NCBI GenBank assembly: GCA_027574665.1
Contig: CM050648.1
Span: 141,608,175 to 141,672,174, forward strand
Length of the DNA: 64,000 bases
Reading direction: 5' to 3'
Origin: Rhynochetos jubatus
Taxonomy: Eukaryota > Chordata > Aves > Eurypygiformes > Rhynochetidae
The notes under the pieces were generated by a model. That model was not told the origin of the DNA and ran no database searches. It worked only from the letters and a program-made list of their open reading frames with translations. This document shows, piece after piece, positions 49,401 through 59,500 of this stretch; position 1 is the stretch's first letter; the number at the start of each line of letters is the position of its first letter. The translations under genes and the position numbers were made by a program.

Positions 49401-52400
49401 GATGGACTATTTAATCTTGGCTGGGATCAATATAGAGGAAGATAAGTGCTTGGACATTAAGATAGCAAAGGTGTATGTCCCAAATCATCAGCAGTTTGTA
49501 ATCATAGGTTCCATTCTCTGCTGTTTCCCTGACCATCCTTATCAAGATTCATCAAGCATAAAAAAATTGGCAAAGCTCAATTGACATTAAGGCTATGTTA
49601 CAGTTTGAGTCCTTTTTCTTGAAGATCGAGATCAGTCACACTTAACACTTTTCTGACAGACTTTCCTAACTTAGGTTTTTCCTAACATACTCTGTCCCCA
49701 GTGATAGACAAAGTAATGATTTTGTAGTTTGCTCCTGAGCACTCACTTTGTTAGGCTTAAGATTCCCTTGTCTCGTTGTTTAACAGCTCCTTCAACCTTT
49801 TCTGATAGGTATGTTTTCTTTAGATCTCTGCTAATTCATATTGCTGCAGCTCTTCAGTAGGTCCACAGCCTTCTTGAATGGCACTTCTCAAAGCTGGACG
49901 TGGTATTCAGAATAACTTGTGTGCTGAGCAGACTAAGCCTGAATCTTGAATAAGTTTAGATTATCATATGTAGGAACAGATTGGAGGAGTCCTCCTTGAA
50001 AGCTTTGTCTAAAAGTACTACATGAAGTTAATACCTTTTAAATAGTTTTCAGCTTGGGAATAATTTACCTAGGGGCAGCTAATACAGGAAAATATTGGAA
50101 TATTCATGCCCTAGTTCTAGATGGCAGATCAATCCGTGAGATGGTGTGGATGGAGGTGAACATGGAGCCTATCCTACCAAACCAGATCTGTGTGCATTCA
50201 GGTGCTGAATTATGGTTTTTTTTAATAAGCTGCACAATAAATAATGCTCTTCTAACTTGCTATGTTTGTCTTGGGATCTGCAGAATCCTCTTCCAAATCT
50301 AGCTTTCAAATCCAGGTTTTCTAAAATACGCTTAAGGGGATAATCACTTTAGGTTTGTGTTGTCTTTCTTACACCTCTTAGTTTTTTTTTAAGATGCTCT
50401 AACAAATCTTTATTTGCATTCATGTCTTATAAGACTTGTATATTCATGTAAACATAGTGTGTTTTTGGAGACCCAGTGGGACATCTCCTTAACAGTTTCC
50501 ATGAACTACAGGAGTCTATATAAGCATCAGATTAGCAGTTTCTCGTGAGATCTAAACTATAATGGAAGGTGAACTTCCCTTTAATACAGGCTACCAGGGG
50601 AAGTGCTGTTTGCTGTATTACATTTGAAGCTTAGAAGGCTTGTCATGTGAATTTGGGAAGCCTTTCTTGGCCTGTGATTTGGCAGAAGACTACCTCAATG
50701 CTTGTCTTAGTTAAATGTTTCTGTTTATTGATTCCATGATAGAGATCTGTTGCTTTGTCATGCTGCAATTTAGACTTGCATATTAGATTTCTAAGAAGAA
50801 TTCCTTAATGCTGAATTTTTTTTTTTTGAGTGGTCTTGGCAGGGAGTCCTCCAGTAGCTTGTCTTGCAAATCTGTCAGGATGCAAAGACACTTCCCTTGT
50901 ATTTCTGCAAGGACTGCTGAACTGCCAAAGAGGGACAGATCAGTAAAAAATCACGTGTATGAGAATAGGAAGGGGAATATGGCAACTCCTCTAGAGAAAA
51001 ACAGCATCTGTGTTCTGGAGGGGTGAAAAGAATCTCTGTGGAAAGATGAACTTCCTGTCATACCCTGAACGTGGAGCTGATCTCTGGATCAGGTTACATG
51101 TTGTCTTCTGTTGCTACTATAAGAAAGGTTAATCAAAGTAATTGCCAGTCTGTTTATAAGCTGATGAATTAGTTTCAAAGTCAGGTTTTGGTTTCCTTTA
51201 GTGAGTAAGGCTGAAAGTTAAATGCAGGTCCTCTGTCCCCGCTTGGACTTTCAAGTGGGTATTCACTAAAAAATCAAAAAGCACCAAAGAAATGAAAAAC
51301 AAAATCTGTGAAGAAGGGTGTTTCCAGTGAGCCATGTGAAGTTTATTGTAATAGTTGTCATTCTTCCATCCCTCTGATGTCCTGGAGTCCTGTATTCTTC
51401 CTTGCACCCATCAAAAGTAAGGCAGGGGTGCTCGGAGCAGATCTGAAGTACCATCTCAAGCACAAGTTTGACAGGACAAATGTTTCCCCAGTACTTACCT
51501 CAAAACTACAGACTTGAGGGACTTTCAAATCCTGATTCCTGAACTGCTACTGCACTTTTTTCCTTCTTGGTGCAGCAGGGTTGACTCGGAGGGAATTTCG
51601 TGACAATATAGTACTTAACGCTTGCTTTGAGGGTGGAGGAGAGGGGGAGAAGAAACTGCCTTACATAACAAGTCATTATAAAGGGCCTGTTCTCTGTCAC
51701 CTGTCACAGCAGTCCACGCTTCTTTCCAGGGAAGTCATTTCACTTGGCAAATTTCTAGTCATATAGCAGAGGTCTTGGCAACCAAGACCTGGCATCTGCA
51801 CGTGTCAAGTCACTTGCCATTTGACTGCATGTTGACTGCAGAGATGTAGTGATTGCCTTCTTCTTTCATGTTAGTGTGTAGGAGACTGAGCTGTCCTTGC
51901 AGCTTTTTGAAGTGGTTACTTGAAAAAGCTGAAGACAATGTACCTCCTGAGAAGGGCACCTCCTGTTCCTTGAAGTTCTTATGCAACTGTGTGTGTTTCC
52001 TTGCAAACAGCTACCAGCATCACCGTTTATTTTGCCTGTAACTAGCTTGTTGGGAATGTCTGACCTCTACTAACAGTGTGGTGATGAGCAGCGTTCTTGT
52101 TTAAGTGTAGTCATGGTTCCTGATTGCACAGTTACAGTTAAATGCTCTTCAGGTAAGGATTACTCTTCTGAAAATCAGATGCTAATTAAAGAACCACCTT
52201 TTAGCCGTCATCTCCTTTTATGCAAACATCTGTGCCACTGTATGCTTTGCTAGAGTGACTTGTAGACAACTTTTTGTAATCAAGAAAAGCCCCATTGCTT
52301 CTGCAGTGGGCATGGGGAGAGGTTACTGTATGCTGCTTTTTTGACCAATAACCGGACAAATTGAGTTATGCAGCTCATCATCTTTACTGAGGGTTGAAAG

Positions 52401-55400
52401 TAATGTGTGTGAGTTCCTGAGGTGAATTTTATGGTAAACCAGGTGCAGAGAGTGAACTTGTGTCATCAGAACAATTAAATGTGGGAGAACCACTTTGACA
52501 TTGTGGAGGAGGAAAGAGGAACCTTGACAAACACGTTCCTCCCTGCAATTACAGGTATCTTTGGAAGATACACCTTTTATTTGGGGTCAGTTTTAAATTT
52601 TAAGGTAAAGCAGAATTCTCATACTCTGGTACTGAAGGACTGGGTATTAGAAGCTAAATGACTTGGAGCTGATTTCCTGATGCCTTTTGTGGTTCAGGGT
52701 AGATTATTTGGGTTGTGTGTTTAGGCTGGTAAGCCCTACTTTTAGTGGTATAAGCTGCAGGAAAAGCTCTTAAGACTCAGAATAGATTCTTTTTCAGAGG
52801 AGTTTGTGAAGATTAAGTTTGTTCCAAAAAAGAAAAATACTATTGGCTCATTTCCCCTGTTCTTGACCCCAGGTAGTAGGAGGACTGTTCTGCATATTGC
52901 TATTTGCAATAGTTGTAATGCTTGTTCCAGTTTAACTCTCTGAATCTCCATTAGCCTGAAGATGCTTGATAAGATTTATATAAGTCACTTTAATCTCAGG
53001 ACCTGTTCTTCAGTCCATCTGATACATTTTGAGGAAACACTTTCATAGCAGTGGCTGTTGTAGCCATTTTTAATGAGCTTGCATTGTTTATAGCTGGGAA
53101 CTAACTCTTATAATGCATATTTTCTATTTGTTCAAATTCCTTGACCATCCAATGATTCAGCATTTTTCCTGTATAGTTTTTCAGATCAATAGTCATTAGA
53201 GATGACTATGATGATGAAAGGATGTTGAATCTAACCATGAGGCTTTTAATGGTGGCTGGTGCTACCATAGGTATCCTGTTCAATCAAAAATAAAGTGCAG
53301 GCAGCCTTTTCTAGCTTGCAGGTTTCTTGTTCACTCTTAAGCTGACCATGTGCTGCTGGATGACAGGAGTTCACATATAAGAATTTGAGAGTGAAAAAAC
53401 AGGGGTGGACTTCAGTGTGTTTTGTCTATCCATAAAATGTTTTATGCAGACTGGTCCAGGCAAGCATCAGTTGTAGCCTATACATGGCAGTACCACTTCT
53501 AATGTTAAAGCAGAGATACTTTGAGTCATTAATTGAAGAGCCTTTCAATGCTTAATTAAAACAGCTTTAAGTTTAATATTCCTTAATTTTAAAAGGAAAG
53601 ATTTTTATGGTAGAAGCAAAATAGAAACAAGATGTTAAGATAACAAAATACATTGCAAAGCCCACTACTTCTGTAGCTTTTCTTTGTTGGAGTGACTGAA
53701 AATTGTCTCTGGAGTCCTTTTACATGCTGAGGGGGAAGTGCAGTTTTGGTAACAAAAGCTCAGGATCTCTCTATACTGTCAATAACTTCCTAGGCGAGAA
53801 ACAGCCACTCCTTTGGTTTTAATTTCTAAGCTGATTGGGCTAATGAGTTCTAGAAAGTAGGTGAAATGCATTTGCTGAAAAGTAACAGCTTAGTATTTCT
53901 TGCTACCAGCTTGGTGAGGTTTATATTAATAATCTGTAGCTCAGGCTTTATCTCGCTGTCATTACAGCCTCTTTCTGTGGGCAAGTTTTTGGTTCTTCAT
54001 TTATTATTCTTTTTTGAAGAATCTTTAAATAAAGAAAATAGATGCTGAAGCTCTGAGCTGGCAATATTACAGCTGTTTCATAAATGGGTGTGAAATTCAT
54101 GTATGCAAGTAAAGCTTCTGTACCTTTTTTTGGTCTGTGCTTGGAGTTCCAGCTGCAGCTTGAAGGGTCATCTAGAAAAACTCTTGGAGTAGGATGTTAC
54201 CAGATGTGAATTGTTAAAAACACTTAAACTCTTACCACTGGGGTTGCTCGCTGTCTACCTGTGCCCTGACTGTGCTTTGTTTATTCTCAATGCTTACTGA
54301 AGCAATTGTATAATTCCATTGTATTGACTATATTTGAAGGTTCTATTTCAAGAGTAAAATATTCACATAAAGGAAAGTACTCTGGCTGTTCTGTAGTCCT
54401 ATATTCTAGAATCCTTTTGTCCCATGTGACAGCTAGTACTTTGTGCATGTTTGGTCTTTATTAATGGAGCCTGGCAGTAGCAGTGCTGCTGCTGTCTGTG
54501 AGGGCAAGGCAGGATGCTTACAGAGTGTATTGCAGCAGTGATCATAATTATCGGTAGTTCCACTGGGGATAAGTAGAATACAGACTTGAGACTGGTCCCT
54601 TGACGATCCTGGGTTCACTTGTATGTTTCTCAAGATGAACAAATACTAGCTGCACAAGTGCTTCTTAAAGATGTTTTGTCTTTTACTGCAGAGAGAATGG
54701 TAAAATAGAAAAAAAAAAAAAACCTAGTTTATATACATAATGCAAGCCTACCGGCGCATTTACTATTGCTTAGTAGTTTTGCAACAAATTGAGTATGTGT
54801 TGATTTATTTTTCAAGTTAAACTTGAACCAGAGAACTTTAATATCTCAGCTACTGGGTTATGCAGATTGTGCAATTTTAATAAGAACAAAAAGGAGGCAA
54901 AAAAGTGCCTCAAATCAAGATAAAGCTGCTGGTTGTCAGAGTGTGGGTGTGGTATGTTTGGCTGCCTTGAAAAATAAGCTATTTCCTATGGATTATGTTC
55001 CAGGGTTTTTTAATATTTCCTTTGGGATGCTTTTTTAAATTGGCCTTCCTGTAATGAACTTTGCAAGGCAAAGGAAAATTCAGTTATATTCAGATCTTTA
55101 TCATCTTAACATTTTCTTTACTAGGTTTTCTCTTAACCTACTGAATACTTTTGATTTGAATTTATATGCTCTTGTGCACTATCAAACTTAACTCTTGAAT
55201 CTACCTTTTTTTTTTAAAAAAGGTGAAGACTTGTTAATAGAACGAGTGGCACATGCTGGCATGATCAACCCAGAAGATCGATGGAAGACACTACAGTTTA
55301 ATGGTCCTGTTGCCCATTTTGAAGTACAAATAAGAGTGAAGTGTGATGAAAATTACTACAGTGCTCTGTGCAATAAATTTTGTGGCCCTCGAGATGATTT

Positions 55401-56552
55401 TGTTGGTCACTACACATGCGATCAAAATGGAAACAAAGCCTGCATGGAAGGTTGGATGGGAGAAGAATGTAAACAAGGTAGTATTGTTCGCTTCATTTCA
55501 GATTGTGGAATGTATCTATAATGGGTATAAACTACAGTAGGTATTTCCGTAGTGTTGGTGCTGTAGCATATTAATTTTAACACATACAGACTTTGTCCTT
55601 TGAATGCAAATCTTCGGGGAAAAAAAAAAAAAAAAATCCTCTGAGAAGAGTGGAGCCCAGGGCAGGATACATTGTTAATTGTGGTGTGTTATGGGAGCTA
55701 CACAACAAATTTAGGATTCAAAACAGTGAAACATCTTTCTACTAATTAACTTTATTCAATGGTGGTGTTACTTCAAAGCAAAATGATGTATTATATCTGT
55801 TAATGTAAGATTTTATTGAACAGTGATGATATCAGTAATACTGTAGTCTTTCATCCTGTAAAAATGCCCTTGTAACACTATTTTTACGAATGAAAAAGTT
55901 TTAAGTGTAATGTATGCAAGGCTGAAAGCTTTTTAATAGCTCTTAATGTGAACAGAAATTCAAGTGTAGTCATCCTTTTTAATGTACCACTCAATCAAAT
56001 CTCCTTGCGTTTTGCCTTCAGTTTCAGTGAGTAATTAATGCTGAAATTACTTGACATACTCTTCTTTCTGTTAAGGGCTCTTTTGTTTTTGTTTTCTGTT
56101 CCTTTTCAGTAAAAAGCCTGTTAATGAGGGGGGACCATTTTTAGGGCTTACTCAAGGTCATATATCTTCTGAAGCTTGGGTTTTCCTACTCTAGTATCAG
56201 GTTTAAAAAAAACCCCAATTATTAGATAAATGTTTTATTGCTGACATTCTTTCTGCAAACCTATTTGGTAGCAAATTTTTCAAGGAGTTACTTCTTCATA
56301 AACAGTTGTAATGGGGTTGTGTTCTGTAAAATTGCTAGCTGGAAGCAACAGCTATTGGAACATGGCAAAAGACAGCCTACTCTGAGCCATTCTGTTGCTC
56401 AGGCAAAAATAGAAGCCCTAGCTGAACAGCTCCTGGTTGCTGCTGTACTAATGGATATCACACTGATGCCTAACTCTTTTTCTGTTTCCAGCTGTATGTA
56501 AACAAGGATGTAATTTGCTCCATGGAGGTTGCAGTACACCTGGGGAATGCAA
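22416..56552 (+). CDS. JAG2: Jagged-2 Notch ligand, 5' portion (exons 1-5 of a longer gene)
   Basis: JAG2 is a single-pass membrane ligand of the DSL family that binds Notch receptors on neighbouring cells and triggers their cleavage. Coding segments are 22416-22496, 22782-23105, 48608-48662, 55223-55477 and 56492-56552 (81, 324, 55, 255 and 61 nt). Joined, they give 258 codons plus 2 nt with no stop, and every junction is GT-AG. Domain order is signal peptide (about 1-27), C2/MNNL module (about 28-190), DSL (194-236, six cysteines) and the start of EGF1 (from about 240). I call JAG2 rather than JAG1 because of residue choices such as [42 protein letters not shown] and CNLLHGGC. Full-length Jagged-2 is about 1,200 residues, so roughly four fifths lies downstream. 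Exons 1-2 are very GC-rich and exons 3-5 AT-rich. The DSL loop carries two unusual substitutions (Gly208, Val214). Confidence 0.96.
22497..22781 (+). other. JAG2: JAG2 intron 1 (285 bp) with an A/T dinucleotide-type tract
   Basis: This short phase-0 intron has donor GTAGGG and acceptor TTTTTAG. Its first and last thirds are GC-rich. The middle holds an A/T-only stretch of TATATA and TTTATA units (about 22583-22625), followed by a G-rich segment GGAGGGGGGAGCGGGCG (about 22675-22691). No coding content was seen. Confidence 0.9.
22583..22625. repeat. TA-rich simple repeat in JAG2 intron 1
   Basis: The stretch is composed only of A and T, mainly TATATA with TTTATA interruptions, and lies within an otherwise strongly GC-rich island. 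TA tracts are prone to length variation and easy melting. Confidence 0.9.
22782..23105 (+). CDS. JAG2: JAG2 coding exon 2: N-terminal C2/MNNL module, first part
   Basis: This exon gives 108 codons in phase 0 at both ends (residues 28-135), from [12 protein letters not shown] to IPFQFAWP. The acceptor is a T-rich tract ending TTTTTAG at 22781, and the donor is GTAGGT at 23106. It encodes the N-terminal module of Jagged ligands, a C2-like fold that helps Notch binding and in the family can contact phospholipid. Recognisable blocks are NVNGEL, the Cys-Cys pair after [21 protein letters not shown] and the conserved cysteine of GPCNYG. Jagged-1 exon 2 is close in length (306 nt). The exon lies inside the CpG island. 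Confidence 0.96.
23106..48607 (+). other. JAG2: JAG2 intron 2 (25.5 kb)
   Basis: The first kilobase is CpG island. From about 24.4 kb on the sequence is AT-richer and apparently unique, with scattered T or A homopolymers (for example A15 at 43151-43165), short GT and CA runs (26845-26855; 42282-42300) and a G-rich tract at 34204-34237. No protein-coding exon, RNA gene or intact mobile element was recognised on either strand. Open frames here are short, lack family resemblance and have no consistent splice context. A long first or second intron in a developmental gene is a common place for enhancers, but none can be identified from sequence alone. Confidence 0.85.
34204..34237 (+). repeat. G-rich tract in intron 2
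   Basis: GGGAGGAGAAGGGGGGGGAG is followed by GGGAGGGG, giving at least four runs of three or more G within about 34 bases on the + (coding) strand. This fits the usual G-quadruplex pattern by inspection. It is isolated in an AT-rich intron. Confidence 0.75.
48608..48662 (+). CDS. JAG2: JAG2 coding exon 3: end of the C2/MNNL module
   Basis: This is a 55-nt exon, too short to show as an isolated ORF. It encodes [18 protein letters not shown] plus the first base of Gly154. The acceptor follows a pyrimidine tract ending TTTTCAG at 48607, and the donor is a strong GTGAGT at 48663. The corresponding Jagged-1 exon is 52 nt with the same phase (0 in, 1 out). Human Jagged proteins have a near-identical block here ([15 protein letters not shown] in Jagged-2). 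It is separated from exon 2 by a 25.5 kb intron and from exon 4 by 6.6 kb. Confidence 0.95.
48663..55222 (+). other. JAG2: JAG2 intron 3 (6.6 kb)
   Basis: This phase-1 intron runs from donor GTGAGT to an acceptor with T10 then A6 before the G. Apart from a degraded CR1-like fragment near 49.78-49.96 kb and short homopolymers (for example A-runs near 54709-54722), it looks unique. No coding content was recognised. Confidence 0.85.
49780..49965 (-). mobile_element. Degraded CR1 fragment in intron 3
   Basis: On the + strand the order CTCCTTCAACCTTTTCTGATAGG, CTCTGCTAATTCATATTGCTGC, CCACAGCCTTCTTGAATGGC, CAAAGCTGGACGTGGTATTC and TGTGCTGAGCAGAC follows the reverse complement of the older CR1 ORF2/3' region (the part before the 3' end). 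It is heavily diverged and short, so family assignment is by motif order only. Confidence 0.55.
55223..55477 (+). CDS. JAG2: JAG2 coding exon 4: DSL domain
   Basis: The exon is 255 nt, exactly the length of this exon in Jagged-1. It completes Gly154 and runs through [18 protein letters not shown] into the DSL domain, the Notch-binding signature of Delta/Serrate/LAG-2 ligands. The six DSL cysteines are residues 194, 203, 207, 219, 227 and 236. The loop after Cys207 reads [12 protein letters not shown], whereas human Jagged proteins have Arg after the Cys and Phe before GHY. The exon ends in phase 1 after Gln238, and the donor is GTAGTA at 55478. The acceptor is atypical: a T10 tract, then A6, then G (55206-55222). 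Confidence 0.96.
55478..56491 (+). other. JAG2: JAG2 intron 4 (1.0 kb)
   Basis: This phase-1 intron has donor GTAGTA and acceptor TTTCCAG. It carries an A18 tract at about 55620-55637 and is otherwise AT-rich unique sequence. The open frame across its 3' end into exon 5 (from 56238) is not in the JAG2 frame. Confidence 0.88.
56492..56552 (+). CDS. JAG2: JAG2 coding exon 5: EGF repeat 1, first part
   Basis: This 61-nt exon, the same length as in Jagged-1, follows an acceptor CTGTTTCCAG ending at 56491 and a donor GTAAGT at 56553. The first two bases complete Ala239, followed by [19 protein letters not shown] (240-258) and two bases of codon 259. This is the first half of EGF-like repeat 1, which packs against the DSL domain and contributes to Notch binding. 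The human Jagged-2 counterpart reads [21 protein letters not shown] did not find exon 6 (expected to encode the rest of EGF1 and EGF2, about 131 nt) before 64000. Confidence 0.95.
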
Positions 56553-59500
56553 GTAAGTCTGCATGCTTGAGTATCTTTTTTTTGAGTACTGATCTTTCTA
56601 GTATTTTCTGTGTATGTTGCTACTTCTAAAAAGTCTAAAATGGAAAAAAAAGAACTCCATACAAAAACATGGATGGAAATAGATCTGGAGTAGATTTCAC
56701 ATGTGCAAGAACTGCATATACTTCACACTGTTTTGCAATCCTATTTTATTTTCTGCCCCTATAGGACTGAACAGATTTGCTTCATGTAATCCAAAAACAT
56801 GCCTTTATCAAATGAGAACAATCTTCTTCCTTTCAAAATCCTTAAGAGCTTTGATCTTTACGTACTATCTATTCCCCTCAAATAAAAGAGGGAACTTGCT
56901 TATTGGACTGTTAGGACTAGGAAATGCTCACAGTGCTGGAACACTCAATATATATATATTTGATCACAAAATTTAGTAAACTCAGCTTTTCCAGGAAAAA
57001 GGGGGTGGTTTTGGTAGTAATGGAGAGAACAGTAGCAACTGCAACCTAAACTTTCTACCCCAAGTGAATGTTTGATTCCTAAATCCAAGAGAAGAGTCTG
57101 AAATGTTCCCTTAACTTTGAAGCCCAATTAGCCTCTGTGGTAGCAAGAGTTGATTGTTGCCTTGTAAAAGTTCAGGCATCCAACACAGTAGGTGAAGGGA
57201 AAATGGGTGTTATTTTTACATTGCCCGTTGGGAAATGGGACAGGTCTACTTGCAGGTTTGGTGTCCTTTAAGTCACTGAATTTTGTGCTCAGAGTTGTGT
57301 ACATCACTGTAAGGGTGGATATGTGCAGTCATTCCTCTATAAGGTGGATTGAGTCTGCTTACTTGGAATGATGTGAAACTGAGCTGGCTGCCAGAACCCC
57401 CAAGAGCTGACGAATACTGTTTGTGGCAAGCTGTGATAGTTTAAGGCAATTCTGCTTCTTCCTCCTACTAGTAACAAATACAACCATCACAGAAGTGGCA
57501 GAAGTAGGATGCAGGTTGCTCAGCTTTGCTGGGGTTGAAATCCCAGTTTGTGAGCTGTGGCGCAGGTGACGTGCAAGCAAGTCCTGTCCTGCTGGAGACC
57601 CTGAAGTTTCTGATGGTGGAGTATGGCAGATAACAAAGTAATCCTAAATCATTGCACCACAGGGTGGTTTCTTACCACCCTGAAACTTCTGTCAGATGCA
57701 GCTGACTTGCAGAAGATTTGATGTGTAGTAGCTCTCAAACCTGATTGAAAACTGTGAATTCCAGCATATGAAGTGCAGTGTTTCAGTGCATGTGCAATTT
57801 CACTTCTGATGAACTATAAAACCGCCTTTAAAAGATTTTTTCAAGGCAGATACTTAAACAATGGCTTCATTTTTGTAAGAAAAAGTGTTTCTATATAATG
57901 TTATTTGGGATCTTTTAATGTCATTAAATATTTTGTGTGATTTTGTGTGTTGTGTGCTCCTACTGCTGTTAGAGATATTTTTAGGTTAAAAGTAGAGATT
58001 GTGGTTGAGAGCTGGGCCAGTATCACTTCTGCCTGAGTAAGAAGTGCTCCTTCCCTAGAGCCTTCCAAGACTGTGTTTTTGCCTTGAGAACCTACTCTAA
58101 GGAATTTTCATTCATGTAAGGGATTCTGGAGCCCTGTGGGTATCAAAGGAGTGCCCTGGGAGCTTGTGAATGGTTGCTTTTTGAACGCAAGGAGCCCTTC
58201 AGTAACATTGAAAAAGCAAGGTGCTTAAGCAAATGCAGAACAGTACTGTTATTGGGGGGATGAGAGGGGTTGGTGTGCAGTTTACTACGTAGGTTTCATT
58301 TCTCCGATACCAGCTGTATCTGGGAAAACAGAAGCTGGAGAGAAGAAAGGTTTAAAGAAGCAAATACAAAACCTTTGAATACGGGAGCTGGGTGGCTATG
58401 GTACCTACTTTAAGGGATCTGTCAATGGGTAGTCTCGTACAAGCAAAGCCTTTCCTTACAGCACGTCAGTGACGCGAAGCACCTAATGTTGTAAGTCTGG
58501 GTGTCCCCTTCCAACCATCCTAGCTAAGTAAAGCATGCCAAAGTAACATGGGGTCTCTTGAAGGGCTGACTAGAAATACCACTATCTTGTTGGATGGATT
58601 CTTCCATCTGAAAGAAAGTACTGGGGGAAGGAATAAGGAACTTAATGTTTCAGGTGGATTGTGTGCCATTTGCCTTGTTTCTTAATGCCCGTCTGCTGAA
58701 GGGGTAGACCTGTGATCAGCAGGTTGAAGGAAAACAATGGCCTTTCTGTGTATGGCCACCCTATTTCCAGTATTGCAGAAGCTTCCTGGCTACTGCTTTA
58801 AATATGATTTGGTAGCTTGATCTTGTTCACACAGATATCTTTAGCTTGTATTCTGTAATAGTTATTAGGCTACATTGGAAATGTTGCTTTTAACCCAAAT
58901 GGATAATACTTTATGTAGAAAAATTATGCTGAACTAAAAATAAGCAAGGCTTACAGACATGACCTTTATCTTCAACAGTACAAAGGAAGCTGTTATTTAA
59001 AAGAAACTGCTGTGTTTGGTGCTATTGAATTATAATCTAGATTCCTTCTTCCTGGTTTTTGGACAGTTGCCACTGTCATTTAACAGGTGAAAACAATGTC
59101 CTTTTTTAATTCAGAAAGAAAATGAAAATGTGAGAAAAACATGGGTGTGAGATGTATGGAAATCTACTGGTGCCAATAGCTACTCACTTGCCAGAATCTG
59201 CAGTGGCAGTTATAAATAGAAAAGTTGGAAAACAGTTTCCATCTTCGACTTGTAGGAACGTGCAGGTAACTTAAGCAACGGCTCTGAGGCTTCAGCCCAA
59301 CTCTCATACCAAGGATCTACCTTCTATGCTGTGATGTTCTAAAGTAAATTAGAGCTGTTCTTGGATTGTTACACTAAAACCAGATCTTAAGTGACAGTAA
59401 ACTGTTAACAAAGGATATGCCATTAGCAGTAACTGTACATTACATGCTGGGCAAGTTCATGTACACCCTGTTTTGGGGAAGTTATGGTGTTGTGAAGTTT

